A stretch of DNA of 64,000 nt from assembly GCF_000350085.1 (NCBI RefSeq), contig NZ_CAUM01000096.1, positions 1-64,000 of the forward strand, written 5' to 3'. A program made the position numbers and the translations under genes. Shown here in pieces: positions 56,279 through 64,000 of the stretch (the first letter of the stretch is position 1; the number at the start of each line of letters is the position of its first letter). This DNA is from Mesorhizobium metallidurans STM 2683 (lineage in GTDB: Bacteria > Pseudomonadota > Alphaproteobacteria > Rhizobiales > Rhizobiaceae). The notes under the pieces are model-generated. The model did no database searches, was not told where the DNA came from, and saw nothing but the letters and a program-made list of their open reading frames with translations.

Positions 56279-57040
56279 ATGAGCGATGCGACTTCACGCC
56301 AGACGGGTTTGATGGACCTTGCCAACCCGACACGCTTTGTCGGGCTGGCCGACAAGCTCGTGCCATGGCTGGCAGCGATAGCGGCGGTCATCCTTGCCGT
56401 TGGGCTTTATATGACTTTCACGGCGCCGGAGGATTTCCAGCAGGGCATCACCGTGCGCATCATGTATATCCACGTGCCTTTCGCCTGGCTGGCCATGATG
56501 TGCTACACGCTGATGGCGGTCTCTGCACTTGGCACGCTGGTCTGGCGCCATCCGCTGGCCGACGTCGCGCTGAAGTCGGCGGCCCCGATCGGCGCCGTCT
56601 TTACGGCGCTCGCGCTGATCACCGGTTCGATCTGGGGCAAGCCGATGTGGGGCACCTGGTGGGTGTGGGACGCGCGGCTGACCTCGGTCTTCGTTCTGTT
56701 CCTGATGTATCTCGGCATCATCGCGCTGACGCGGGCGCTCGACGATGTGGGGCGTGCCGCCTGGGCAGCCGCCATCATCACTTTGGTCGGCTTCATCAAC
56801 ATCCCGATCATCAAATTCTCGGTCGACTGGTGGAACACGCTGCACCAGCCCGCCTCGGTGTTCCGGATGGGCGGCTCGGCCATTGACCCCTCAATGCTGA
56901 GGCCGCTGCTGGTGATGGCGCTTGGCTTCACCGTGCTCTTCTTCGCACTGTATCTGACGGCGATGCGCACCGAAATCCGCCGCCGCCGCGTCATCTCCAT
57001 GCGACGCGTTGCGGCGAGGCAGGCCGATAAGTCCTATTAG
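56279..57040 (+). CDS. ccmC: Haem exporter/handling protein CcmC
   Basis: 253 residues with six membrane helices. The haem-binding WWD motif reads WGTWWVWDARLTS, and flanking histidines lie in YIHVPFAW and LHQPAS. CcmC delivers haem to CcmE for cytochrome c maturation. No ccmA, ccmB, ccmD, ccmE or ccmG is nearby in this window: the upstream gene is ndvA and no ccmD-like frame follows. The gene is therefore apart from, or a duplicate of, the usual ccm operon. Confidence 0.93.
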   Translation: MSDATSRQTGLMDLANPTRFVGLADKLVPWLAAIAAVILAVGLYMTFTAPEDFQQGITVRIMYIHVPFAWLAMMCYTLMAVSALGTLVWRHPLADVALKSAAPIGAVFTALALITGSIWGKPMWGTWWVWDARLTSVFVLFLMYLGIIALTRALDDVGRAAWAAAIITLVGFINIPIIKFSVDWWNTLHQPASVFRMGGSAIDPSMLRPLLVMALGFTVLFFALYLTAMRTEIRRRRVISMRRVAARQADKSY

Positions 57041-57133
57041 AGGGGCGCCTGACCTGGCCGTCATCTCACTCTGGTTCGTCCGACAACCACGTATCCTGCC
57101 ATCAACATTATTCGTGACCGGCCGAAGCAGGCA

Positions 57134-57151
57134 TGTTGCAATGCTGCAACA
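57134..57151. promoter_or_regulatory. Palindrome TGTTGCA-ATGC-TGCAACA
   Basis: A perfect 7-bp inverted repeat with a four-base spacer, 111 bases upstream of the outer-membrane protein gene. It may be an operator or a small hairpin; a TTGACA follows at 57191 but I find no well-spaced -10. Confidence 0.35.
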
Positions 57152-57261
57152 CCGATCTCCATAACTTCGATCCCGCCCTCGTTTTCAGTGTTGACAGCCA
57201 AGCCGTGCACCGGAAGTGATGCATTATATTTGCCTGTTAATTGCCGTGGGGGATTTTGTCG

Positions 57262-57945
57262 ATGAAAGTGCGTCTGCTTGCTGGGGTCTCCGCAATGGCC
57301 TTGACGCTGGGCTGGAACTCAGCCAACGCCGCCGACGCGGCGATCGAAGTCCCGGCGGCCCAGGATCTCTGGTACGTCACACTGTTTGGCGGCGCCAGCT
57401 TCCCGAATGATGTGAAAACGTTTGGCGTGCCCTACAACCAGGACTTTTCCATGGACTTCGACACCGGCTTCGTGGTCGGCGGCGTCGTTGGCAGGCGGCT
57501 CAACGATGTGTTCCGCCTCGAAGGTGAACTGTCCTATGCGCGCTACAAGGCGGATTCGTATGTGGAGGGCCCGAGTGCCTGGCTTCCGGCTGACGGCGAT
57601 TTGTCCGCTACCTATCTGCTCGCCAACGTCTGGGCCGACGTTGCCCATTTTGGCGATGCCAAGCTTTACGTCGGCGGCGGCATCGGCGCCGCCTATGTGA
57701 CCGCCGACACAACTTGGGATGGTCACACCTATGGATACGGGTCTGGCGGATGGGGTTTTGCCGGCCAGGCGGGAGCCGGCGTCACCTACGCATTGGCGCA
57801 GAATATCGACCTCGATTTCGGCTACAGGTTCAAGGCCGTCTCCGCCGTCGACTTCGAGTCCTCCCGCGAAGCAGTCAATGGTGTATACCAGAACGGCAAG
57901 TTAAATTCCCACAATCTGCAGCTTGGCGTTACATTCAAATTCTGA
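57262..57945 (+). CDS. Outer-membrane beta-barrel protein
   Basis: 227 residues from ATG 57262. A signal peptide ends at NSANAAD. The mature part alternates aromatic strands (DLWYVTLFGGASF, FRLEGELSYARY, IDLDFGYRFKAVS) and ends in Phe (LGVTFKF), typical of eight-stranded OmpA/Omp25-like barrels assembled by BAM. Such porin-like proteins in rhizobia and brucellae are surface antigens. It probably has its own promoter; neighbours are unrelated except the sulfotransferase downstream. Confidence 0.85.
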   Translation: MKVRLLAGVSAMALTLGWNSANAADAAIEVPAAQDLWYVTLFGGASFPNDVKTFGVPYNQDFSMDFDTGFVVGGVVGRRLNDVFRLEGELSYARYKADSYVEGPSAWLPADGDLSATYLLANVWADVAHFGDAKLYVGGGIGAAYVTADTTWDGHTYGYGSGGWGFAGQAGAGVTYALAQNIDLDFGYRFKAVSAVDFESSREAVNGVYQNGKLNSHNLQLGVTFKF

Positions 57946-57991
57946 TTGGTTCACGCTGATTGCCGTGATATCCGGCGATTGGGGGTGAAGT

Positions 57992-59623
57992 ATGCCGCTC
58001 TTGCCACGCCGGCAGCCTGTCGGTCTACCTGCCATGGTCCATGACTTTCTCCCGGCAGCTGGCGAGCCGGCGCCGGAGACGTTGCAGCGCGGTATTGACC
58101 TGCAGTGCCGCAAGCGCTTTCGCGAAGCCGAGTTCTGCTACCAGACCGTGCTTCGCCGGCAGCCCAAAAATGCCATGGCGCTCAATCTGATGGGCACGCT
58201 GGCGATCGAGGCCCGACAAATTGAGACGGCCATCGACTTTATGAAGCGTGCGGTCAAGCTCGAACCGGGCAACGCCATTTTCCGCAACAATCTCGGCAAT
58301 GCCTACAACCTGGTCGGCAATGTCGAGCAGGCGCGCAAACATCTGAAAAAAGCGATCGAGCTCGACGACCGGCTTGTGGAGGCCCTGTGCAATCTCGGCA
58401 AATCCTACCGGAGCCAACTCGAGGGCGACATCGCCGAGGGTTTCTATCGCCGCGCGCTGGCGGTCGACAGCCAATCGCTGAAGGCGCTTGTCGGTATGGG
58501 CGACCTGCTCACCGATATGGGACGGCAAGCCGAGGCGGTCGAATGCTTTGGCCGCGCCATCGCCATCGACAAGGCCAATGTCGAGGCGCTGTCGGGGCTG
58601 GCGCTCGCACGTCGGGCCGTCAAGGGCGATCCAGCCCTGGCCTTGGTGCAGGCCCGCCTTGAATTGCCGATGACCACCGATCGCGAGCGGGTTTACCTGC
58701 ATCACGCCGCCGGAAAAATCCTCAACGACCAGCACGAGTATCGCCTGGCCATCCACCATTTCGTCAGGGCCAAGGCAATCTCCGGCAATGATTTCGACAT
58801 TGCCCTGCACACGCGGCTCTATGACAGTTTCATCGAGACTTTCGACGCCGCCTTTTTCGAAGCGCGGCCAAAATTCGGCAATCCGTCCGAACGGCCGGTC
58901 TTCATCGTCGGCATGCCACGTTCAGGAACGACGCTGACCGAGCAGATATGCGCCAGCCATCACGATATCCATGGCGCTGGCGAATTGCCGATCATCCGTT
59001 CATTGGCCGGCGAACTCGGATTCGACCAGCTTGATCCGGCGATTTTCGCCAAGGCCATGGTGTCGCTTGCACCGGCGAGGGCGAGGGAACTTGGCTCGAA
59101 ATATCTCGACCATCTCAACAAGCGCAACGGCAAGGCGGCGCGTGTCGTCGACAAGATGCCGCATAATTTCGAGCTGCTGGCCTTCATCAGCCTCATTTTG
59201 CCGAATGCCCGCATCGTCCATTGCCGGCGTGACCCGATGGACAATTGCACGTCCTGTTTCATGCACAATTTCTCCGATGCCCATGGCTACAATGCCGATC
59301 TGACCAAGCTTGGGCAGTACTACTGGCAATATGATCGCCTGATGCGCCATTGGGCCAAGGTGGTCCCTCTGGCCATCCACGACATGCCCTACGAGGAAAC
59401 CGTGGCCGATTTCGAAACCCGCGCCCGTGGATTGATCGGATTTCTCGGCGTGGAATGGGACGATGCGTGTCTGCGTTTCCACGAAACCGAGCGCACGGTG
59501 CGAACGCCAAGCCGCTGGCAGGTGCGCCAGCCGATCTATTCGTCCTCGGTCGAGCGCTGGAAACTGTATGGCGATGCCCTCGATCCATTGAGGGCCGCGC
59601 TGGGTTCGCTTGTCCAACCCTGA
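57992..59623 (+). CDS. TPR-repeat sulfotransferase
   Basis: 543 residues. Residues about 30-230 form tetratricopeptide repeats (AMALNLMGTLAIEARQIETA and similar units). The C-terminal half is a PAPS-dependent sulfotransferase with the 5'-phosphosulfate loop GMPRSGTTLTEQI near residue 306 and a later IVHCRRDPMDNC segment. It would transfer sulfate to a carbohydrate, lipid or protein; the substrate is unknown. Sulfated Nod factors and sulfated surface polysaccharides are known in rhizobia. ATG 57992 or 58034 may be the start. It follows the barrel protein closely. Confidence 0.88.
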   Translation: MPLLPRRQPVGLPAMVHDFLPAAGEPAPETLQRGIDLQCRKRFREAEFCYQTVLRRQPKNAMALNLMGTLAIEARQIETAIDFMKRAVKLEPGNAIFRNNLGNAYNLVGNVEQARKHLKKAIELDDRLVEALCNLGKSYRSQLEGDIAEGFYRRALAVDSQSLKALVGMGDLLTDMGRQAEAVECFGRAIAIDKANVEALSGLALARRAVKGDPALALVQARLELPMTTDRERVYLHHAAGKILNDQHEYRLAIHHFVRAKAISGNDFDIALHTRLYDSFIETFDAAFFEARPKFGNPSERPVFIVGMPRSGTTLTEQICASHHDIHGAGELPIIRSLAGELGFDQLDPAIFAKAMVSLAPARARELGSKYLDHLNKRNGKAARVVDKMPHNFELLAFISLILPNARIVHCRRDPMDNCTSCFMHNFSDAHGYNADLTKLGQYYWQYDRLMRHWAKVVPLAIHDMPYEETVADFETRARGLIGFLGVEWDDACLRFHETERTVRTPSRWQVRQPIYSSSVERWKLYGDALDPLRAALGSLVQP

Positions 59624-59657
59624 CCCAAACCGGCGTTCGGCCAGAACAACGCCAATA

Positions 59658-60716
59658 TCACCCCATCCGACCGCGCGCTGCCACCGGTAGCGTTTCAAGC
59701 ACTTTGTCGCCGTCGACCAGATGCACTTCGTTGAACAGATTGGTGACGACGCAGCAATGGTCGGGCACGACCCGCACGCGCTCGCCGATGCGAAGTTTTG
59801 TGTCGCCCGAAAGCGTGACATTGCCATGTTCTTCGCTCAGCCCTGTCACCCTCGCGCCGGGAATACCCAGCAACTCGCCTAAATCGGCAAGCCCCAGCGT
59901 GTCACTGGATAAGGCCTTGCTGCCGGCGTCGAGGATGGCGCGCGCCGGTGTCGGGTGGCTGACCACGGTCGACAGCACCGTCAGCGCGCAATCGTCGAGG
60001 CTGCCGACGCCTTTGGCGACCTGATAGCGGTCGAGATAGATGTAGGTACCGGGCCGGTATTCGGTGACGACGCTGTCCTCGCCCGAGCGCCACATGTCGG
60101 GTGTGCCGCCGCTGGAGATGCGCTGGCATTCAAGGCCGGAGGCGGCAAGTGCATCGCGTGCGCCGGCAAGCCAGGCTTCGGCCTCCGCAGCGCGGCCTGC
60201 CGCCGGATAGGTCATCAGCCCGCCGAAGACGAGCCCCTTGGCCTTGGTGATCTCTCTGGCCAGCGCCAACGCCTCGCCAGGCGACTGCACCCCGCAGCGG
60301 CCCATGCCGGTGTCGCATTCCACCAGCACCTGTAATCGGTGCCCGGGATCGGTGAAGGTGGCGGCAAGCCCGTCGAGTGTCTCCCCGCTGTCCACAGTCA
60401 CCGACAGCGTGACACGGCCATGCAGCGCCTTGAGACGCTCCAGTTTGGCGCGGCCGAGAATGTTGTAGGGCAGAAAAATGTCGGTCAGCCCGGCATCGGC
60501 CATCACCTCGGCCTCGCCGATCTTCTGGCAGGTAATGCCGACCGCGCCTGCCGCCACCTGCTTCTTGGCCCAATAGGGCAGCTTGTGCGTCTTGATGTGC
60601 GGCCTGAGCTTCAGTCCGTGGCTGTCGGCATGGGCTTGGGCGCGGACGATGTTGGCTTCGGCGCGGGCGGCGTCGATCAGGATTGCCGGCGTATCGAGGT
60701 CGTCTATGCTGCGCAT
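59658..60716 (-). CDS. D-threonine aldolase/D-serine dehydratase-like PLP enzyme
   Basis: 352 residues, alanine-racemase-type barrel. The PLP lysine lies in RPHIKTHK (near residue 43), and the C-terminal domain carries VPDHCCVVTN with the His/Cys metal ligands of the D-threonine aldolase/DSD1 group. It could cleave D-threonine or D-3-hydroxy amino acids, or dehydrate D-serine. It is divergent from the lyxose isomerase gene; its substrate cannot be fixed from sequence. Confidence 0.87.
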   Translation of the reverse strand: MRSIDDLDTPAILIDAARAEANIVRAQAHADSHGLKLRPHIKTHKLPYWAKKQVAAGAVGITCQKIGEAEVMADAGLTDIFLPYNILGRAKLERLKALHGRVTLSVTVDSGETLDGLAATFTDPGHRLQVLVECDTGMGRCGVQSPGEALALAREITKAKGLVFGGLMTYPAAGRAAEAEAWLAGARDALAASGLECQRISSGGTPDMWRSGEDSVVTEYRPGTYIYLDRYQVAKGVGSLDDCALTVLSTVVSHPTPARAILDAGSKALSSDTLGLADLGELLGIPGARVTGLSEEHGNVTLSGDTKLRIGERVRVVPDHCCVVTNLFNEVHLVDGDKVLETLPVAARGRMG

Positions 60717-60797
60717 GGATTGTTACCTTGGGGATTTGCCTGAACTTATGGCCCTGATCGGCCCGGATGTCATGAGGCCAGCATGGAGTTTACGTCG

Positions 60798-60812
60798 ACA
60801 CCGGATCGGTGT
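60798..60812. promoter_or_regulatory. Palindrome in the lyxose isomerase promoter region
   Basis: ACACCG-GAT-CGGTGT is a perfect inverted repeat, 45 bases before the isomerase start and in the region divergent from the aldolase-like gene. It is a candidate operator for an unidentified regulator. Confidence 0.4.
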
Positions 60813-60856
60813 TCGGCTATGCGCAGTAGGCGCCGCCTGAAGAAGGGATCACGATC

Positions 60857-61543
60857 ATGAAACGCTCCACCGTCAACGACATCATCCGCGATGCCGACAC
60901 TTTCATCCGCTCGTTCGGCTACATCATGCCGCCCTTCGCCTATTGGTCGCCGGAAGAGATGAAGGCGCGCCGGCAGGATTCGCCGGCCATCTTCTCCTCC
61001 CGGCTCGGCTGGGACATCACCGATTACGGCCAGGGCAAGTTCAGCGATCTCGGCCTCTTCCTGTTCACCGTTCGCAACGGTCGCTACGAGGACATGAAGA
61101 AGGGCATGGGTATGCTCTATGCCGAGAAGATCATGATCTCGCGCAAGGATCAGCTGTCGCCGATGCACCGCCACAACATCAAGGCCGAGGACATCATCAA
61201 CCGCGGTGGCGGCAAACTGGTGCTGGAGCTGTTCATGCACGATCGCGATGGCGGCATCGATCCGAAGGCCGAGGTCTCGGTGCCTGTTGACGGAACCATC
61301 CACAGGCTGCCCGCGGGCGGGCTCCTGAAGCTCGACCCGGGCCAGAGCGTCACGCTTCTGCCGGGCGTCTGGCATGCCTTCTGGGCCGAGGGCAAGGATG
61401 TGCTGATCGGCGAGGTCTCGACCGTCAATGACGATCTCACCGACAATGTCTTTCGCGAACCGATCGGCCGCTTCGCCGACATCGACGAGGATGTCGCGCC
61501 GCTGCACCTGCTTGTGTCCGACTATGAGAAGTGGGTGGGGTAA
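60857..61543 (+). CDS. D-lyxose ketol-isomerase family protein
   Basis: 228 residues, cupin-type sugar isomerase. The fold's metal motif is seen in MHRHNIKAEDIINRGG and the later GVWHAFWAE. The start sequence MKRSTVNDIIRDADTFIRSFGY and length match the D-lyxose isomerase family, which interconverts D-lyxose with D-xylulose or D-mannose with D-fructose. GAAGAAGGGATC precedes the ATG. No sugar-transport genes are adjacent. The true substrate may be another pentose or hexose. Confidence 0.85.
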   Translation: MKRSTVNDIIRDADTFIRSFGYIMPPFAYWSPEEMKARRQDSPAIFSSRLGWDITDYGQGKFSDLGLFLFTVRNGRYEDMKKGMGMLYAEKIMISRKDQLSPMHRHNIKAEDIINRGGGKLVLELFMHDRDGGIDPKAEVSVPVDGTIHRLPAGGLLKLDPGQSVTLLPGVWHAFWAEGKDVLIGEVSTVNDDLTDNVFREPIGRFADIDEDVAPLHLLVSDYEKWVG

Positions 61544-61557
61544 AGGCACCGCTTGAG

Positions 61558-61578
61558 AGACTGGCCGATGGCCAGTCT
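61558..61578 (+). terminator. Hairpin after the lyxose isomerase gene
   Basis: AGACTGGCC-GAT-GGCCAGTCT is a perfect 9-bp stem with a three-base loop starting 14 bases after the stop. No long T-run follows. It is probably a terminator. Confidence 0.55.
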
Positions 61579-61750
61579 TCCCAGTTCAGTTGCTGATGAA
61601 ACGTCCAGATACTGATCGTGCTGTCGCTGTGCACTCGTGCTGTGCAGTGAAAATACGATATCCACCGCCGCTGCAGCCTGAATTGCGCGCTCAATTCTGG
61701 ATTCTTTAGTTCGGCTAATTTTGACCTGCATCGCCTCCGGCCGCTCCAGC
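61579..61750. other. Unassigned intergenic sequence
   Basis: About 170 bases between the hairpin and the small minus-strand frame. No conserved gene or repeat is evident. A minus-strand frame beginning MQVKISRTKESRIERAIQ is open but unsupported. It may be decayed sequence. Confidence 0.3.
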
Positions 61751-61915
61751 CTAACGGTCGTGCTTGTCGGCCCTGCGAGTGCCCAGCAGCAGCTTTCGCT
61801 CGATATGCGCTCGCAACTTGCCGTAATAGGCCGTCAGGAACGGGCGGACATCATGGTACCAGCGTCGACGAACTGGCAGAAATCTTTCCCTGAAAGTTCG
61901 CGCCGCCTTCACCAC
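61751..61915 (-). CDS. Possible small basic protein of unknown function
   Basis: A 54-residue frame starts at GTG 61915, overlapping the aminotransferase stop, and ends at TAG 61751. It is strongly basic and aromatic (RERFLPVRRRWYHDVRPF, then TAYYGKLRAHIERKLLLG), with no signal peptide. It reads more like protein than the opposite strand does. It could be a small operon gene, the end of a decayed gene, or chance. I do not recognise it. Confidence 0.3.
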   Translation of the reverse strand: MVKAARTFRERFLPVRRRWYHDVRPFLTAYYGKLRAHIERKLLLGTRRADKHDR

Positions 61916-63225
61916 ATCATGAACGAGGCGACGTCCGCGTCGGAAACCTTGCCGGCGCTGACATCGGCCATCGCCTGATCGACGATGGCAACGCCCTCGG
62001 TCACCTCATCTTCGGTCAGCGTCAGCGGCGGCATGAATTCGAGCACATTGGCCTTCAGGCCGACATAGGTGAAGGCCGCGCCCAACTCGTAGCCGCGATA
62101 GATGATCTTGGCCGTCGTCGTCGCCGCCACCGGCTCGCGCGTCGAGCGGTCCTTGACCAGGTCGACGCCGATGGCAAGGCCGCGGCCGCGCACGTCGCCA
62201 ATGATCTCATGTTTTGCACCTAGCGCCCTGAGCCCGTCTGAGAACAGCGCGCCAATGCGCGCCGAGCGTTCGACCAGGCCTTCTTCCTCGATCGCCTTAA
62301 GCACCGCATTGCCGGCGGAGGTCGCCACCGGGTTGCCGGCGGTCGTCTGCAGCGCGAAAGCCGGCGCGTGGTCCATGATCTCCTTCGGGCCGACAACGAC
62401 CGACAGCGGCAGGCCGCCGCCGATGCCCTTGCCGAAGACGAAGAGGTCCGGGGTCAAGCCTTCATGCTGGAAGCAATGCATCATGCCGGTGCGCGCCAGC
62501 CCGACCTTGACCTCGTCGACCACGATCCTGATGCCATGCTTGCGGCAACGCTCCTGCAACGCCCTGAGGAAACCCGGCGGCGGTACGATGAGCCCGCCAT
62601 CCGACATCAGCGGCTCGATGAACACGGCAGCCACCTGATGCGGCGGGCAGGTGGTCTCGAACTGGTAGTCGAGCAGGGCAAGAACGGCCTCGGCGCTGAA
62701 CTGCGGCCGGTACGGATCGGGGTAGGGCAGCAACAGCACCCCTGGCCTGGGCAACGTGTGGGTCATGGCGGTATGGCCGCTGATGCCCATAGAGCCGGAA
62801 AGATTGCCGTGATAGGAGCCGATGAAAGAGATGAAACGCGAGCGGCCGGTGGCGGCCAGCAGCACACGCACGGCGCAGTCATTGGCGTCCGAGCCGGAAT
62901 GGCCGAACCAGACGCGGCGCTCACCATTGCCGGGCGTGATAGCCAGCAGCCGCTCGGCCAGCGAGACGGCCGGCTCGTTCGGGTAAAGCAAGAGGCTGGC
63001 GCCCGCCATGTCGCGGATCGAGGCTTCGACCGCCTCGACGACGGCCGGATGGCCGTAGCCGAGGATGGCCGGACCGGCCGAGCCGGACAAATCGAGCAGC
63101 GAGCGTCCGCCTTCCTCGATCAGCCGGTTGCCCTTGCCGCCGATGAGGCTGAGCGGCGAGAAGCGCAGCTTGCCGATTTGAGCGATGGTCGCTGCGTCGC
63201 GCTCGCGCAGGCTGAGATTGCTCAT
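61909..63225 (-). CDS. Class III aminotransferase
   Basis: 438 residues from ATG 63225. A PLP-dependent omega-amino-acid aminotransferase: SGSDANDCAVR and GSYHGNLSGSMG bind cofactor phosphate, VVDEVKVGLARTG is the DEVQTGFGRTG equivalent, and FGKGIGGGLPLS carries the catalytic lysine. The substrate could be 4-aminobutyrate or a related amine. It overlaps the upstream amidohydrolase by ATGA, so the two enzymes are probably co-expressed and may act in one pathway. Confidence 0.9.
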   Translation of the reverse strand: MSNLSLRERDAATIAQIGKLRFSPLSLIGGKGNRLIEEGGRSLLDLSGSAGPAILGYGHPAVVEAVEASIRDMAGASLLLYPNEPAVSLAERLLAITPGNGERRVWFGHSGSDANDCAVRVLLAATGRSRFISFIGSYHGNLSGSMGISGHTAMTHTLPRPGVLLLPYPDPYRPQFSAEAVLALLDYQFETTCPPHQVAAVFIEPLMSDGGLIVPPPGFLRALQERCRKHGIRIVVDEVKVGLARTGMMHCFQHEGLTPDLFVFGKGIGGGLPLSVVVGPKEIMDHAPAFALQTTAGNPVATSAGNAVLKAIEEEGLVERSARIGALFSDGLRALGAKHEIIGDVRGRGLAIGVDLVKDRSTREPVAATTTAKIIYRGYELGAAFTYVGLKANVLEFMPPLTLTEDEVTEGVAIVDQAMADVSAGKVSDADVASFMMW

Positions 63226-64000
63226 GAAGCCTTTCCCCTTTGCTGCGCGGGCAAGGCGGCAGCCAGGCGGTCCACCCATGACTCTATGCCGGAACGGCTC
63301 GCCAACAGGTCCTGCCGGATCTCGATGAGCACGGCCGGGATGCCGCGATCGTCGCCATGGATGGGCACGGCGTAGTCGGCGTCGCGGCTGATCACGTAGG
63401 GCACGTTTGCCGCGACGTTGAGCGTGCCGTCGCGGCGCAGTCCGGCAAGGATCGTTTCGCCGAAATCGCCGGCGCGGTCGTAAAGCACGCCGGCATGCCA
63501 GGGCCGGGCAACCCCGAGGAAGACCGGCGTGAAGGAGTGGATTGTCGCGATCAGTGTCGGCCTGCCGTCCTTCGTGCGACGGTCGAGATGTGCGGCCACC
63601 CGATCATGAAACGGGGTGAACATGATTGCAGCGCGCCGTTCGCGCTCGACCTCGTCAAGCCCGACATTACCAGGAATCTCGGTGTCTTCGGACAGCACCG
63701 GGATGCTGCCGCTGGTCCCGAGCGGCCGGTTGAGGTCGATCAGCAGCCTCGAATAACCACTGAGGAGGGCCGGCGCGTCCAGCCGCGCCGACAGCAGCCG
63801 TGTCACCTCGGCGGCGCCGATATCCCAGGCGATATGGCGCTGCAGATCGCTGGCATCGAGACCGAGCTGGCGATATTCGGCAGGCATGTGGTTCGATGCG
63901 TGCTCACACAGGAGCACGATGTCGGAGCCCCCGCCTTCGTTGAGGATCTGGACAGCCGCCGGCCAGTCTCTTTCAGGCTGGATGCTCTTTCCGAGCTGCG
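63222..64000 (-). CDS. N-formylglutamate amidohydrolase family protein, 5' end beyond window
   Basis: The frame is open to the right edge, so the start is not in view; at least 259 residues. The family motif LLCEHASNHMP, the TIHSFTPVFLG segment and the final EIRQDLL are typical of FGase-domain proteins (PF05013) and hold the probable metal ligands. It deformylates or deacylates N-acyl amino acids. It is a paralogue-level relative of hutG and overlaps the aminotransferase gene, which suggests a separate amino-acid or amide pathway. Confidence 0.88.
   Translation of the reverse strand, partial: QLGKSIQPERDWPAAVQILNEGGGSDIVLLCEHASNHMPAEYRQLGLDASDLQRHIAWDIGAAEVTRLLSARLDAPALLSGYSRLLIDLNRPLGTSGSIPVLSEDTEIPGNVGLDEVERERRAAIMFTPFHDRVAAHLDRRTKDGRPTLIATIHSFTPVFLGVARPWHAGVLYDRAGDFGETILAGLRRDGTLNVAANVPYVISRDADYAVPIHGDDRGIPAVLIEIRQDLLASRSGIESWVDRLAAALPAQQRGKAS

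Noticed and set aside
54448..56391. Minus-strand 647-codon frame opposite ndvA
   Set aside because: Antisense to ndvA, whose Walker motifs and length are all correct.
57191..57230. TTGACA with TATATT as a promoter for the barrel gene
   Set aside because: Spacing is 28 bases, too long for a sigma-70 promoter; no better -10 was found.
61721..61978. Plus-strand frame beginning MTCIASGRSS
   Set aside because: It runs into the aminotransferase antisense and the opposite strand reads more like protein.

Overview
The window looks like chromosomal DNA of a rhizobial alphaproteobacterium, probably Mesorhizobium or a close Phyllobacteriaceae relative. The evidence is high GC, a cyclic beta-1,2-glucan synthase of about 2,860 residues with its ndvA exporter, the waaA-lpxK lipid A block, a hut cluster of the HutF/HutG type, a Zur-type palindrome, and dispersed palindromic repeats typical of Rhizobiales. 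The species assignment is inference. I saw no rRNA, tRNA or CRISPR, and no phage or transposase gene.

Layout. 0-5 kb: end of pmbA, a CysQ-like phosphatase, DUF4170, a DUF374 acyltransferase, waaA and lpxK (envelope/LPS), then DUF2093. 5-9 kb: a LysR/EamA pair and mutL. 9-18 kb: a LysR regulator, an MttB-like methyltransferase, an orphan Tat-exported family 5 binding protein, a DUF3828-like protein, a decayed gene, an atypical enolase-superfamily enzyme, queF, and an FMN/Fe-S oxidoreductase of the N-methylproline demethylase type. Together these suggest quaternary or N-methylated amine catabolism. 18-22 kb: a membrane protein/MarR pair, a polysaccharide deacetylase and a GGDEF-EAL protein. 22.5-25 kb: kbl-tdh (threonine to glycine). 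25-33 kb: tyrosine catabolism (MarR, hmgA, MBL hydrolase, fumarylacetoacetase, hpd, Lrp), interrupted by a toxin-antitoxin patch (broken brnT, intact brnA, phd-vapC). 33-37 kb: a Zur-type zinc importer and a RidA protein. 37-45 kb: complete histidine utilisation, with hutFC divergent from hutIHGUD around a perfect HutC-like palindrome. 45-56 kb: ndvB and ndvA. 56-64 kb: ccmC, an outer-membrane barrel, a TPR-sulfotransferase, a D-threonine-aldolase-like enzyme, D-lyxose isomerase, a class III aminotransferase and an N-formylglutamate amidohydrolase running off the window.

Most striking observations. (1) brnT is split by a 207-bp MITE-like element flanked by TTA duplications. Removing the element and one TTA restores a complete 81-codon toxin that overlaps brnA by ATGA. 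(2) Two copies of a 45-46 bp palindromic repeat share a core while their outer stems differ by compensatory changes, and one copy encodes the C-terminus of the MBL hydrolase in the homogentisate operon. (3) The 9-18 kb block combines an MttB homologue without a corrinoid partner in view, an oxidoreductase lacking one expected Fe-S cysteine, and an enolase-superfamily enzyme whose expected catalytic His is Tyr.
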